Shown here: piece after piece, positions 53,920 to 62,281 of the stretch
How positions within the stretch are numbered: the first letter of the stretch is position 1
Layout of the letters: the number at the start of each line of letters is the position of its first letter
Assembly: GCF_004138325.1 (NCBI RefSeq)
Contig: NZ_SBLB01000005.1
Span: 558,001-622,000 of the forward strand
From: Spirosoma sordidisoli
Lineage (GTDB): Bacteria; Bacteroidota; Bacteroidia; Cytophagales; Spirosomataceae
Direction: 5' to 3'
DNA: 64,000 nt
The notes under the pieces: generated by a model
Told to the model about the DNA's origin: nothing
The model's input: only the letters and a program-made list of their open reading frames with translations
The model's database searches: none
Translations under genes and position numbers: made by a program

Positions 53920-54501
53920 TTGAAACGAATTGCTCTGTTTGCGTCCGGTTCCGGCTCCAACGCCGAGAAAATAGCCGAGTACTGTGCGGCCTACGCCGAT
54001 ATCGATGTGGCGCTCATGCTGTCTAACAACCCCAGGGCGGGCGTAATCGAACGGGCGCGCCGGTTGCATATTCCGGTGCTGTTGTTCGATCGCACTACCT
54101 TTTATAACAGCGACCGGATAACGACCCTGCTGCAACAGCAACAGATCGACCTCATCGTGCTGGCGGGGTTCATGTGGCTCATGCCGGCCGGGCTGGTGCA
54201 GGCGTTTCCGGACAGGATCATCAATATTCACCCGGCATTACTGCCTAAGTTTGGCGGAAAAGGCATGTACGGTCATTTTGTACACGAGGCCGTGGTGGCT
54301 GCGGGCGAAACCGAGTCGGGCATCACGATCCACTACGTGAACGAGCGCTATGACGAAGGCCAGATCATCGTGCAGGCGAGCTGTCCGGTCGATCCCGCCG
54401 ACACTCCCGACGATGTAGCCCGTAAGGTACAGAAGCTGGAGCATGCGTATTACCCCCGCGTTGTGGTCGATCTGCTCAACCAACTGGAAACCAGGCCATG
54501 A
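53920..54501 (+). CDS. purN: Phosphoribosylglycinamide formyltransferase
   Basis: Third step of purine synthesis: formyl transfer from 10-formyl-THF to GAR. The 193 residues match the family. The start KRIALFASGSGSNAEKI is the standard N-terminus. The catalytic site shows VLAGFMWLMPAGL, the Asn-His pair in IINIHPALLPKFGGKGM, and the loop Asp in YVNERYDEGQII. The start codon is a TTG at 53920: no ATG lies near, and the next upstream candidate (53848) falls within a -7 promoter box. The lipoprotein gene overlaps its end by 4 nt (ATGA). purD is elsewhere in the window. Confidence 0.92.
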   Translation: MKRIALFASGSGSNAEKIAEYCAAYADIDVALMLSNNPRAGVIERARRLHIPVLLFDRTTFYNSDRITTLLQQQQIDLIVLAGFMWLMPAGLVQAFPDRIINIHPALLPKFGGKGMYGHFVHEAVVAAGETESGITIHYVNERYDEGQIIVQASCPVDPADTPDDVARKVQKLEHAYYPRVVVDLLNQLETRP

Positions 54502-54899
54502 AAACACTCGGTCGTCTGTTGGTAATCGTTGGGTTAGGCGGTCTGTTAACGGGCTGTTTCCGGCCCATCGTGTATTTGCAGAACAACCCGAACTACCCGG
54601 TCGATGTCTTCTACGACAACCAGAAACCAGACCGGTCGTTCGAGCCAATCCGCGAGCTGGAATCCATCGGCGAGGTGCCGCTGACCGATCGGCAAACCCA
54701 GAACCGACGGATGCTAAGCCGGGGTAACGACATGCAGCAGAAAGAACTGCTACTGGCCCGGATGACCATGGATGCGAAGAAGCTCGGGGCCGATGCGCTG
54801 GTTGGCGTGCGCTACACCTATTTTACCTCGCAGACCACCAACGGCTACCGCATGACGGGCCTGGCCGTAAAATACCGGAAAGAATACGCCGTAGAGTAG
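54498..54899 (+). CDS. Small lipoprotein, unknown function
   Basis: The 133-residue protein has a lipoprotein signal, LLVIVGLGGLLTGCF, with the cysteine at about residue 20. The mature part is soluble. A stretch of KKLGADALVGVRYTYFTSQT resembles YbjQ/heavy-metal-binding-like domains, in which such proteins form pentamers, but I cannot confirm the family. It starts at the overlapping ATGA of purN, so it is co-translated with it. A very stable terminator follows after 10 nt. Function unknown. Confidence 0.75.
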   Translation: MKTLGRLLVIVGLGGLLTGCFRPIVYLQNNPNYPVDVFYDNQKPDRSFEPIRELESIGEVPLTDRQTQNRRMLSRGNDMQQKELLLARMTMDAKKLGADALVGVRYTYFTSQTTNGYRMTGLAVKYRKEYAVE

Positions 54900-54908
54900 C
54901 CGAACATA

Positions 54909-54955
54909 AACGCAGGAGGGGCGCATCGAACCAGTCGATGCGCCCCTCCTGCGTT
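54909..54955. terminator. Very stable bidirectional terminator
   Basis: A perfect stem of about 21 bp joins 54909-54929 with 54935-54955 around a 5-nt loop (ACCAG). It lies between convergent genes, with A/T-rich flanks on both sides (AACATAA and TTATATC). Confidence 0.75.
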
Positions 54956-54966
54956 ATATCAAGACG

Positions 54967-55188
54967 TTATTTGATCTCTTCGTAATCGACATACTCGCCC
55001 CCCTGAAAGCGCGTATCGCCCTTTGGCCGGTTGTCTACGCGCACATCGCCCTCCCGGCGGTTGCTAGTCGGGTGTTGCTTCTGTTGTTTAACCAGCTGCC
55101 GGCCAACCAGCAGATAGAATACAAACCGGCGCACCGGCGGTACAAACAGAATGATCAGGGTGATGATGAACAGATATTTGAGCAGCAT
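54967..55188 (-). CDS. DUF4834 family small membrane protein
   Basis: A 73-residue protein with one membrane segment at the N-terminus (LLKYLFIITLIILFVPPVRR) and a short hydrophilic, charged tail ending GGEYVDYEEIK. This is the form of DUF4834, found only in Bacteroidota and of unknown function. It is followed by the convergent terminator and preceded by the M28 peptidase gene with a gap of 51 nt, so they may be one transcript. Confidence 0.78.
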   Translation of the reverse strand: MLLKYLFIITLIILFVPPVRRFVFYLLVGRQLVKQQKQHPTSNRREGDVRVDNRPKGDTRFQGGEYVDYEEIK

Positions 55189-55239
55189 GTCGGATGTCGT
55201 TCGTACTGAATAAACGTCAGGGAAGCCTGATTAGTTTGC

Positions 55240-56787
55240 TTACTGACCATACAAGGCTTTTCCGGCGGCTTCATACTTATCGCCCGCTACCCATTGGGGG
55301 CGGGTAGCGCGGTCGGCAATCAGCCGGGCCATGTGCGCATACGCCTGGCAGAAGCGATGCAGGTAGCCAAAATTGATGGAGTCAGGATTGTCGATCGCCT
55401 GGTGGTAATATTTGCCGATGGCCGCGTCGAAGGCCGTAAAACCCGGGGCGATATCGGGAGCGGGTACGCCTTTGATCGCAAAATTAACGTTGTCGGACCG
55501 GTCGAAGAGGCCCTGCTCGGGGGCGGGTTCGGCAAAGATACCGAGGCCAAACGCTTTGGCACCGGCTTCTATTTCGGCTTTGGCGCCGGTTCGCTCCAGC
55601 CCGATGACCGAAATGAGCGTGGTGTCGTTATAGCCGGCCCCGTCCGTGTTCAGATCGAAGATCGTTTGTTTCAGCGGTACCAGCGGATGCTCGGCGTAAT
55701 ACCGGCTGCCGAGTAACCCAACTTCTTCACCCGTCAGGGCCAGCACCAGAATAGAGCGCTTAGGCCGTTGCTGGGTCAGCGACTTGGCCGCCGACAGCAG
55801 GGCTACCGTACCGAAGGCGTTGTCGCGCGCGCCGTTGAAGATGCTGTCCGATGGCTGGTAGGGATTGCCGCCCTGTTTGCCCACGCCAACATGGTCGAAG
55901 TGCGCCGACAGCACAACGTACTCGTCTTTGAGTTTGGGGTCAGTGCCTTCAATAATGCCGGCTACGTTGGCCGACGGAGCCGTTGAGCGGGGTCGTCCCG
56001 ACGTACGCAGCGTAACCGACTGGCCGGGCTCTTTCAGTTGTTTATACTGGTTGTTGGTATTGTTGACCCACAGATGAGCCACCGGGGCACCCCCATCGGC
56101 CGGAGCAGGCAGGCTGACCTGTTCGCGACTGAAATACTGGTTAACGAATCCCCACGGAATAGACTCGGCATACAACTCGATCAGGGCCGCTGCCCCTTTT
56201 TCGGTAGCCAGCTGGCGCTTCCGGTTCGACGCCCGGAAGATTTCGCCCGGTCCTTTGGCCTCCGGAGAGCCACCCTGCGCCACGACAATACGACCTTTCA
56301 CGTCGCGGCCTTTGTAGCCATCTTCGGCATCGGTCAGACCGTAACCGACGTAAACGACCTCGCCCGACAGGGTAGATGGCCCACCGGCCATCACGACCAG
56401 TTCTTTCCCGAGCCGGAGCGTATCTTTCCCCAGCGTCAGCGTGGCCATCGTGGCCGACCCGACCCGCTCGAACGCGATGGGCTGAAAATAATCGTTTCCT
56501 TCACCAGCGGGCCTGAGGCCTAGCAGCCGAAACTGCTCGGCAATGTAGCGGGCGGCAATCCGGTTGCCGGGTTCGCCGGTGCGCCGACCCTGTAGTTCGT
56601 CAGAAGCCAGGAAGCGGAGGTGTGTTTCGGGTTCGGTACGGGGGAGCCGTTGTTCGGGGAGGAGGGCCGATGGTGCTGCGTTTCTGGCTTTGGCAGGTGG
56701 TGCTTTGGCCGGGCGTGGCTGAGCCGTTACGCTGGTGGTAGCGACGTACAGGCCCGTCAGCAGGGCAAGTAACGAATGCGTTTGCAT
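55240..56787 (-). CDS. M28 family metallopeptidase, exported
   Basis: The 515-residue protein has a signal peptide (SLLALLTGLYVATTSVTAQP), a protease-associated domain (about 135-250), and the M28 zinc aminopeptidase domain. The metal ligands are in VVLSAHFDHVGVG, IFNGARDNAFGTVALLSAA and LALTGEEVGLLGSRYYAEH; the last includes the catalytic Glu. Such enzymes remove N-terminal residues from peptides in the periplasm or outside. It is preceded by the LysR gene (gap 83 nt) and followed by DUF4834. Nothing ties it to a specific pathway. Confidence 0.92.
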   Translation of the reverse strand: MQTHSLLALLTGLYVATTSVTAQPRPAKAPPAKARNAAPSALLPEQRLPRTEPETHLRFLASDELQGRRTGEPGNRIAARYIAEQFRLLGLRPAGEGNDYFQPIAFERVGSATMATLTLGKDTLRLGKELVVMAGGPSTLSGEVVYVGYGLTDAEDGYKGRDVKGRIVVAQGGSPEAKGPGEIFRASNRKRQLATEKGAAALIELYAESIPWGFVNQYFSREQVSLPAPADGGAPVAHLWVNNTNNQYKQLKEPGQSVTLRTSGRPRSTAPSANVAGIIEGTDPKLKDEYVVLSAHFDHVGVGKQGGNPYQPSDSIFNGARDNAFGTVALLSAAKSLTQQRPKRSILVLALTGEEVGLLGSRYYAEHPLVPLKQTIFDLNTDGAGYNDTTLISVIGLERTGAKAEIEAGAKAFGLGIFAEPAPEQGLFDRSDNVNFAIKGVPAPDIAPGFTAFDAAIGKYYHQAIDNPDSINFGYLHRFCQAYAHMARLIADRATRPQWVAGDKYEAAGKALYGQ

Positions 56788-56870
56788 GATGATTGGGTTT
56801 GGGCGGTAAAACTACGAAAAAGGGAGCGAGGCCAGGCAGAACAAGGGATGATCGGTTGGCCGTCGGGGGG

Positions 56871-57770
56871 CTAGTCCCGGCGTTTGTAATGCTGGCGCGC
56901 AAAGCGCATGAACGTATCGGGCAATCCTTCGCTGACGCCCTGCAACTGGATGGAATAGAACTCGCGGTTAATGGTCAGGTTCTGCACGTCAACGATCTTG
57001 AGCGTACCGGCCCGTAGTTCTTCCTGAACCGCAAATACCGACACAAACGCGATGCAGCGCGAATAGCTAAGGTAGGATTTGATACCTTCGGTGCTGCCCA
57101 ACTGCATCTCGATGGTGAGGTCAGTCAGTTTGATGCCCTGCCCCCGGAGCGCGTGTTCGATCACTTCGAGCGAGCCCGAACCGCGTTCGCGCAGCAGAAT
57201 AGGAGTAGCCTTCAGCTCATCGAGGGTGATCTCGTCGCGGTCGGCCAGCGGGTGGTCGGCGCGGCAGATCAGTACCAGTTCGTCTTTGACGAACGGGGTA
57301 TAGCGGATGTCGCTGTGGTGGGTTCGGCCCTCTACCAGCCCCAGGTCGATATCGTTCCGGAGCAGCGCCTGCTCGATCTGTTCGGTATTGCCGTTCAGCA
57401 GCGAAATGCTGACATCGACCGACTGTTCATGAAAGCGGGCCAGGATAGGTGGGATAACATATTGGGCTACGGTCGTACTGGCGCCGAGCCGAAGCGCACC
57501 GCCCGGTTCGCCTTTGAGCGCGTTCATGTCGAACTCCAGCTGTCGGTAGGTAGCCATAATGGTTTCGGCATGACGCAGCAGCAGGCTACCGGCGGCCGTC
57601 AGGCTGATTTGGTTACCGCGCCGGTCGAACAGGGCCGTACCGAACTGGTGCTCCAGCTCCTGAATGTGTTTGGTTACGGCGGGCTGCGTCACGTACAGCT
57701 CGGCCGCAGCTTTGGTAAAGCTGAGCCGCTTGGCAACGGTATAAAAAACGTTCAGGCGAAAGTCGAGCAT
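56871..57770 (-). CDS. LysR-family transcriptional regulator
   Basis: The 299-residue protein begins with the LysR winged helix: LNVFYTVAKRLSFTKAAAEL, YVTQPAVTKHIQELEHQFGT. The effector-binding domain follows, with GALRLGASTTVAQYVIPPIL and DLGLVEGRTHHSDI, resembling the CysL/CysB-type branch. Its start is 1 nt after the stop of the DUF3226 gene, so the two are very likely co-transcribed. That is unusual, because LysR genes commonly stand divergent from their targets. Whether it regulates the ATPase/DUF3226 pair is inference. The downstream M28 gene could be another target. Confidence 0.92.
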   Translation of the reverse strand: MLDFRLNVFYTVAKRLSFTKAAAELYVTQPAVTKHIQELEHQFGTALFDRRGNQISLTAAGSLLLRHAETIMATYRQLEFDMNALKGEPGGALRLGASTTVAQYVIPPILARFHEQSVDVSISLLNGNTEQIEQALLRNDIDLGLVEGRTHHSDIRYTPFVKDELVLICRADHPLADRDEITLDELKATPILLRERGSGSLEVIEHALRGQGIKLTDLTIEMQLGSTEGIKSYLSYSRCIAFVSVFAVQEELRAGTLKIVDVQNLTINREFYSIQLQGVSEGLPDTFMRFARQHYKRRD

Positions 57771-57771
57771 G

Positions 57772-58425
57772 CTATGGGGTGTTGAACAGTCGGTTCAGCC
57801 AGGCAACGAAGCGCAGGCAGAGATCGGCGTCATGGTTAAGATACGTTGCCGTTATCGCTGTTCCCATCGGTTTGCCGGGCTCCTCCTGCCAGGCGAGCCA
57901 GGTATGAATAAGCGCTTTTTTTTGATGAATGAGCGGGTAACGGTTTATACCCTGTTGCTCGATGGTAGCTATAATTTGTTGAGCATGTACGTGTAGACGG
58001 TCATCGGCAGGAATCAATCGCTCCACAAAGTGCTCCAGCATACCGGGGGTGGTTACGTTGTCGGGCATCAGCCAGATGCCAATTGTCGGATTTCGGCCAT
58101 CGCCCGTAATCAGGGTCCCATTCGAGTTGGGTGAAGCCGTTACCTGATACGATTTGCCAAGCAGGACCTGACGTATGCTATCCCAGCGTGCCTGCAAATC
58201 AGCGTCTGCATCGAGCAGGACCCCAATCACATCGACGGTAGGTCGCTGCCGCAGGATCTGCGCGGTAAGTTGATCGGCTATCTTGTCGACGCCCTGACAG
58301 TCGATGATCTCGAAATTATCATCCAGGCGGTGTTTGTCCCGAATGCTGGCTACAACGAATAAATCATCTTTGCCTTCAACGAGCAGTTTGAACGGAAGTT
58401 TTTTGCGGTCAATATACGTACTCAT
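57772..58425 (-). CDS. DUF3226 Toprim-like protein (putative nuclease subunit)
   Basis: The 217-residue protein shows a Toprim-type site: the glutamate in LLVEGKDD (Glu17) and the acidic triad GVLLDADAD (Asp72, 74, 76). It then has the DUF3226 blocks TIGIWLMPDN, GMLEHFV and KALIHTWLAWQEEPGKPMG. The Toprim site coordinates metal for DNA or RNA cleavage in OLD nucleases, RNase M5 and the AriB subunit of PARIS. It overlaps the AAA ATPase gene by 4 nt (ATGA), which shows tight coupling. The pair has the layout of OLD/PARIS-type defence systems, but DUF3226 is a different Toprim family from the described partners. Nuclease activity is inference. Confidence 0.8.
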   Translation of the reverse strand: MSTYIDRKKLPFKLLVEGKDDLFVVASIRDKHRLDDNFEIIDCQGVDKIADQLTAQILRQRPTVDVIGVLLDADADLQARWDSIRQVLLGKSYQVTASPNSNGTLITGDGRNPTIGIWLMPDNVTTPGMLEHFVERLIPADDRLHVHAQQIIATIEQQGINRYPLIHQKKALIHTWLAWQEEPGKPMGTAITATYLNHDADLCLRFVAWLNRLFNTP

Positions 58426-59489
58426 CGGGGGTCAACCTGAACGCGGGTGGTAGCCTGAATATCGTCGGCATCATAAACGGTTGCCACAATGTTGTCTTCA
58501 TAGTTTTCGAGCCGGATCATGGTACCAGAGTCGGGGGGCAGCGACCCGGCGTTGAGGACGGCTGAGAAAGCGTCAACGCAGTCGAGACTATGCGTCGTGG
58601 CAAAAACCTGGATGTTGAGCCGCTCAGCCAGCGAAAAGATAACTTCCCACAATTTCTCCTGAACGGAATAATGCAGGCCATTTTCAAATTCGTCGATCAG
58701 CAGGTATCCGTTTTCGCAATTAACCATGGCAAGAATGATTGCCAGAATTCGGTTGATACCATCGCCCATTGAGCGGAGAGGAAGTTGCTGATTGCTATCT
58801 TCCAGCCGCACTATTGGATACCGCTTATTGCTCACAATATCGGTTCTGAAGTTTAGTTTGCTAACTCTGGGGTCAATGATCCTGAGTGCGTATATAACCT
58901 CTTCTTCCCAATCAGTTGTGGCAATTTCGTCGTAGAGGTGCCCTACGTTTACGGTGTTGATTTCGTTCGAGCGGATGAACTGGGTTTTGATGTCTCGAGG
59001 CTGCAGAAACGAAAAATCGCTTCGCGTTTTGGCATCGAGTATGTGGTAAGGCTGTATGATATTGTGATCTGCGTCAGAGTCTACTTCAAAAAATAACAGC
59101 TTCCTGGTCGGTGTTATCTCTACTTCCGAAGGGGCTGGCTCCATCAGACGCAGACTAAGCGTTAACTGACTTTTTATACCGTTCCGGTCAGTGGTAATCT
59201 GAGCTGAATCTTCTTTTGTACGGCTTACGCGGTTGGTAAACAGGGATGCCAGCAGCGCCTGAGCGCGTAGTTGCGGATCTTCAGATGTTGATTCAAACGT
59301 GCCATCTCTGGTTTCCAGTATCTCATATATAGTCTGGAACCGCCCGTAGTTGGCCCATACATAAATTGCCTCCAGTACCGACGTCTTACCCGTGTTGTTC
59401 TTGCCAACCAGCAAGTTTACCCGCCCTAGCTTCCCGATGGTCAGGTGACGCAGGTTGCGGTAGTTTCGGATGTCGAGAGAGCGTAACAT
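58422..59489 (-). CDS. AAA ATPase (OLD/AAA_15-AAA_21 type)
   Basis: The 355-residue protein is an ABC-like SMC-type ATPase: LDIRNYRNLRHLTIGKLGRV, Walker A GKNNTGKTS (29-37), a signature-like LRSMGDGINRI (about 238-248), Walker B YLLIDEFENGLHY (Asp266, Glu267) and switch His in ATTHSLD (His300). The length fits stand-alone ATPases of OLD-type systems, whose nuclease domain here would be the separate DUF3226 protein. It starts the minus-strand set ATPase-DUF3226-LysR. The coding stretch looks more A/T-rich than the GC-rich genes around it, which hints at acquisition by transfer. A role in sensing phage or damaged DNA is inference. Confidence 0.9.
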   Translation of the reverse strand: MLRSLDIRNYRNLRHLTIGKLGRVNLLVGKNNTGKTSVLEAIYVWANYGRFQTIYEILETRDGTFESTSEDPQLRAQALLASLFTNRVSRTKEDSAQITTDRNGIKSQLTLSLRLMEPAPSEVEITPTRKLLFFEVDSDADHNIIQPYHILDAKTRSDFSFLQPRDIKTQFIRSNEINTVNVGHLYDEIATTDWEEEVIYALRIIDPRVSKLNFRTDIVSNKRYPIVRLEDSNQQLPLRSMGDGINRILAIILAMVNCENGYLLIDEFENGLHYSVQEKLWEVIFSLAERLNIQVFATTHSLDCVDAFSAVLNAGSLPPDSGTMIRLENYEDNIVATVYDADDIQATTRVQVDPR

Positions 59490-59562
59490 GGTTGTTAATG
59501 TTAATACCAGTCAAAGTACGGGTTAATACGAATACGAACAAAAAGCAGCACCTACTGGCTTC

Positions 59563-60594
59563 TCAGGTAGCCGTTCCGGTGTCGCGTCGCCAGATGAATC
59601 CGTCCAGTACGTAATGCGTTGCCTGCGGAAGGGCCAGCAGCGGAACCAGTAACGCGAGCAGCCAGTCGCTCTGAACGGTCGGCAGCGCCTGGAAGCTGCC
59701 GAATACAGCCCCGTGTTCGCGCCAGACCAGCCCGTCCCAGAAGCCTTCTTCCAGATACGCCAGCCCGATCACGACGCCCAGAAAAAGGACCAGACGCAGC
59801 CATACGCGCTGCGCCAGCGCCGACCGGCGCCTGAACCGGGGCGGGTTGGTGAGCCAGATCAGGGCCAGATACGGAATGCCGTGCGATACGACGTTGAGCA
59901 GGGTAAACGCCAGATCGCCGTTGAGGTAAACAATACCGACGTACCACGACAGGGCTGTACCGAGCACCAGCAGGTTGCGGGGCAGGTTAACGGTGCCGTA
60001 TCGGAAACCCGTGACCAGCTCTTTCGCCAGATACAGGCCGAGCAGACCCACGTACAGAAGCGTAGCTACCGCCCGACCCAGGGGCCAGTCGATCTGCCAG
60101 AAATCGCCGTCGGTAAACCAGTTGAAATTGCGGTCGGGTGTCAGGTGCCAGATCAGCAGCGGATAAAGCGTGGCAGCATAGATCGTTATGGCGTCGAGCC
60201 AGGCAAATCGACCCGATTCGGTACGGGCATAGAGCCGTAAAAAGCCGTACTGCTGCCGGACGAAATGGAAAACCGCCAGATAGGCCAGCGCCCGCCAGAA
60301 TACCCCCGCGCCCAGGCTGTGCAGCCCAACGCCGATGAGATAACAGATGACCGGTACCCCAACGAACAGCCACCGCTGCCGCCGAAACCGCGCCCGGTCG
60401 AAGTAGGTGCGAAACAGGGTGCTGTATACATGCGCCACATCGATCAGGACGACGAGCAAGAACCAGCTCACCACCGGCATGTCGGTGGTGGTCCGGTAGC
60501 GGTCGGGCAGGAGCGCTACGATCAGCAGGGCTATAAACGGCGGCATCAGGATGAACACACCATCGTAGCGCGGAGAACGAATCCAGGGTTGCAT
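59563..60594 (-). CDS. Unrecognised polytopic membrane protein
   Basis: The 343-residue protein has about eight or nine hydrophobic segments, for example VFILMPPFIALLIVALLPD, WFLLVVLIDVAHVYSTLF and LALIWLTNPPRF just after a loop. Histidines recur within or next to the membrane: IDVAHVYST, AVFHFVRQQYGFLRLY, VVSHGIPYLAL and PQATHYVLDGFIW. This pattern suggests a metal- or haem-binding or lipid-modifying membrane enzyme, but I do not recognise the family. It follows the FAD oxidoreductase by 6 nt and is the last gene of the spermidine-synthase-like operon. Confidence 0.8.
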   Translation of the reverse strand: MQPWIRSPRYDGVFILMPPFIALLIVALLPDRYRTTTDMPVVSWFLLVVLIDVAHVYSTLFRTYFDRARFRRQRWLFVGVPVICYLIGVGLHSLGAGVFWRALAYLAVFHFVRQQYGFLRLYARTESGRFAWLDAITIYAATLYPLLIWHLTPDRNFNWFTDGDFWQIDWPLGRAVATLLYVGLLGLYLAKELVTGFRYGTVNLPRNLLVLGTALSWYVGIVYLNGDLAFTLLNVVSHGIPYLALIWLTNPPRFRRRSALAQRVWLRLVLFLGVVIGLAYLEEGFWDGLVWREHGAVFGSFQALPTVQSDWLLALLVPLLALPQATHYVLDGFIWRRDTGTAT

Positions 60595-60600
60595 GGGCCG

Positions 60601-62277
60601 TCAGACGGGGTTGGTGGATGGGTGCAGTGCCTGAACTATTTCGCGGGCGGCCCGGATGCCCTGATAAAAGGCTTCTTCAAACAGAGATACCCCGCTCAGG
60701 TCCGAATGGGCGAAAAACAGCTGCTTGCCGATCGGACGCATGGCCTGCTGCCGTGCCTCTCCCCAGACGAAGCCGGGCGTGGGCGCCACCATGCCATGCC
60801 CCCATAGCTGCACATCGACCCGCTCAACAGAGGGCGTAACGCCGGGGTGTAGCGTCTCCAGCTCGGCCAGCACCTGCTGAACCCAGTCTGCGTAGGTCGA
60901 CTGGTAGGCGCGTCGGCGGGCTTCGTGGGGCGGGGCGTCGGTAAGGGGCCAGTAGAGGGTTATAACCCGTTTGGGCTGGTCGCTCACGTCCTGATGGTTG
61001 GCGGTGATATAGCCTACCGAGGCCGTATTGTAGCCGACGTTATCCCAGCAGAGAGGCATACCGCCACCCTGAGGGAGGCTGTTGACGGTCAGGTTGGCTA
61101 CCAGCCAGGGCGCGTTATGGACCCGATCGGCGAAGGCGGCCCGGTCGGGAGCCAGGGACCTGAGCAGTGATTTCGTTACAAACTGCGGAGTGGCCAGCAG
61201 CACCGCCTTCGCCCGGATGGCGATAGTCTGTTGGGCGGTCACGTCATAGCACAGCACCCGAACCTCGTCCTGCTGAGGCTGAATAGCATAGGCCAGATGA
61301 TGAGTCAGCAGGTTCGGCTGTTCCGGTGGGCTGTCGACGGACTGGCGGAGGTGGTCGAGCAGAAAGCCGTTTCCCTGGGGCCAGGTCAGCACATCGCTGG
61401 ATGCAACGAGGCCTCCCGTCTGCGTACGGCCCTGGCCTTTCCGGGCGGCAAAATAATGCAGCCCGGCCCAGGCCGATACCGTTTCGGGGGTGGCGCCGTA
61501 GTCGTCACGGCATGCATAGGTCAGGTACCAGCGCAGATAGGGCGAGGTGTACCCGTGCTGGTCGAGGTAATCGGCGAAGGTGACGGTATCCAGCGCCCGA
61601 AAAGTAAGGTCGGCCGATGATTGGTCGAGCGGAATGGCAAACGCATCGCGACCATCCTGCCCTTTGGCCTGTTTCAGGGTGTCGATGAGGGCGAAGAAGC
61701 GCGCCAGCTGCGCCCGGTCACTGGCCGGAACCCCCCGCTCCGGCACCAGCCCTTCCTGCCAGTGCCCGTCAATGAGCAGTCGTTCCTGTGGGTCGTGGCA
61801 GAGGTGGTATTCGTTGTAGATGGGCTGACCCTGGTCGGTATGTCCCGTTATGGTGCCGGTGTCGCGCAGAAAATCGATCAGTTCGGTGTTGCGCGGATCG
61901 GGTATGGGCAGGTAGTGCGCCCCCCAGGGGTAAGCCGATACGGTGTTCTGGCCGTGGCTCGAATTACCGCCGGTTTGCTCGTCGAGTTCAACCAGCAGCG
62001 TATCGGAAAGCCCCTGCCGGTGCAGCCACCGCCGGGCCGACAAACCGGCTATACCACCGCCTATGATCAGCACATCGACAGTTCGGTTGCGGGTGGGTGC
62101 CGGAAACGTCATGCCTCCGCGCAGCAGGTGACCGACCGCCTGGTTGGCGCCACGCAGCTGACCCGCTATGGGTACCCGGGCAGTAGTCGACCGGCAGCTT
62201 TCCAGGGCCCAGGGGCCGGCCAGCAGGCTCGCCAGGCCAAGCCCCGTCTGCTGCAGAAAAAATCGGCGGGTTGGCAT
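60601..62277 (-). CDS. Exported FAD-dependent amine oxidase-like protein
   Basis: The 558-residue protein begins MPTRRFFLQQTGLGLASLLA, a twin-arginine signal followed by a possible lipobox (ALESC). The FAD fold is VDVLIIGGGIAGLSARRWL, then ELDEQTGGNSSHGQN, and the C-terminal flavin segment LFFAHSDLSGVSLFEEAFYQG. The family is the flavin-containing amine oxidase/NAD(P)-binding Rossmann type. The ATG at 62277 is preferred since it avoids overlap with the upstream gene and puts the Tat motif first. It sits between a spermidine-synthase-like gene and an unknown membrane gene, so a polyamine-related substrate is possible but unproven. Confidence 0.85.
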   Translation of the reverse strand: MPTRRFFLQQTGLGLASLLAGPWALESCRSTTARVPIAGQLRGANQAVGHLLRGGMTFPAPTRNRTVDVLIIGGGIAGLSARRWLHRQGLSDTLLVELDEQTGGNSSHGQNTVSAYPWGAHYLPIPDPRNTELIDFLRDTGTITGHTDQGQPIYNEYHLCHDPQERLLIDGHWQEGLVPERGVPASDRAQLARFFALIDTLKQAKGQDGRDAFAIPLDQSSADLTFRALDTVTFADYLDQHGYTSPYLRWYLTYACRDDYGATPETVSAWAGLHYFAARKGQGRTQTGGLVASSDVLTWPQGNGFLLDHLRQSVDSPPEQPNLLTHHLAYAIQPQQDEVRVLCYDVTAQQTIAIRAKAVLLATPQFVTKSLLRSLAPDRAAFADRVHNAPWLVANLTVNSLPQGGGMPLCWDNVGYNTASVGYITANHQDVSDQPKRVITLYWPLTDAPPHEARRRAYQSTYADWVQQVLAELETLHPGVTPSVERVDVQLWGHGMVAPTPGFVWGEARQQAMRPIGKQLFFAHSDLSGVSLFEEAFYQGIRAAREIVQALHPSTNPV

Positions 62278-62281
62278 CGGC

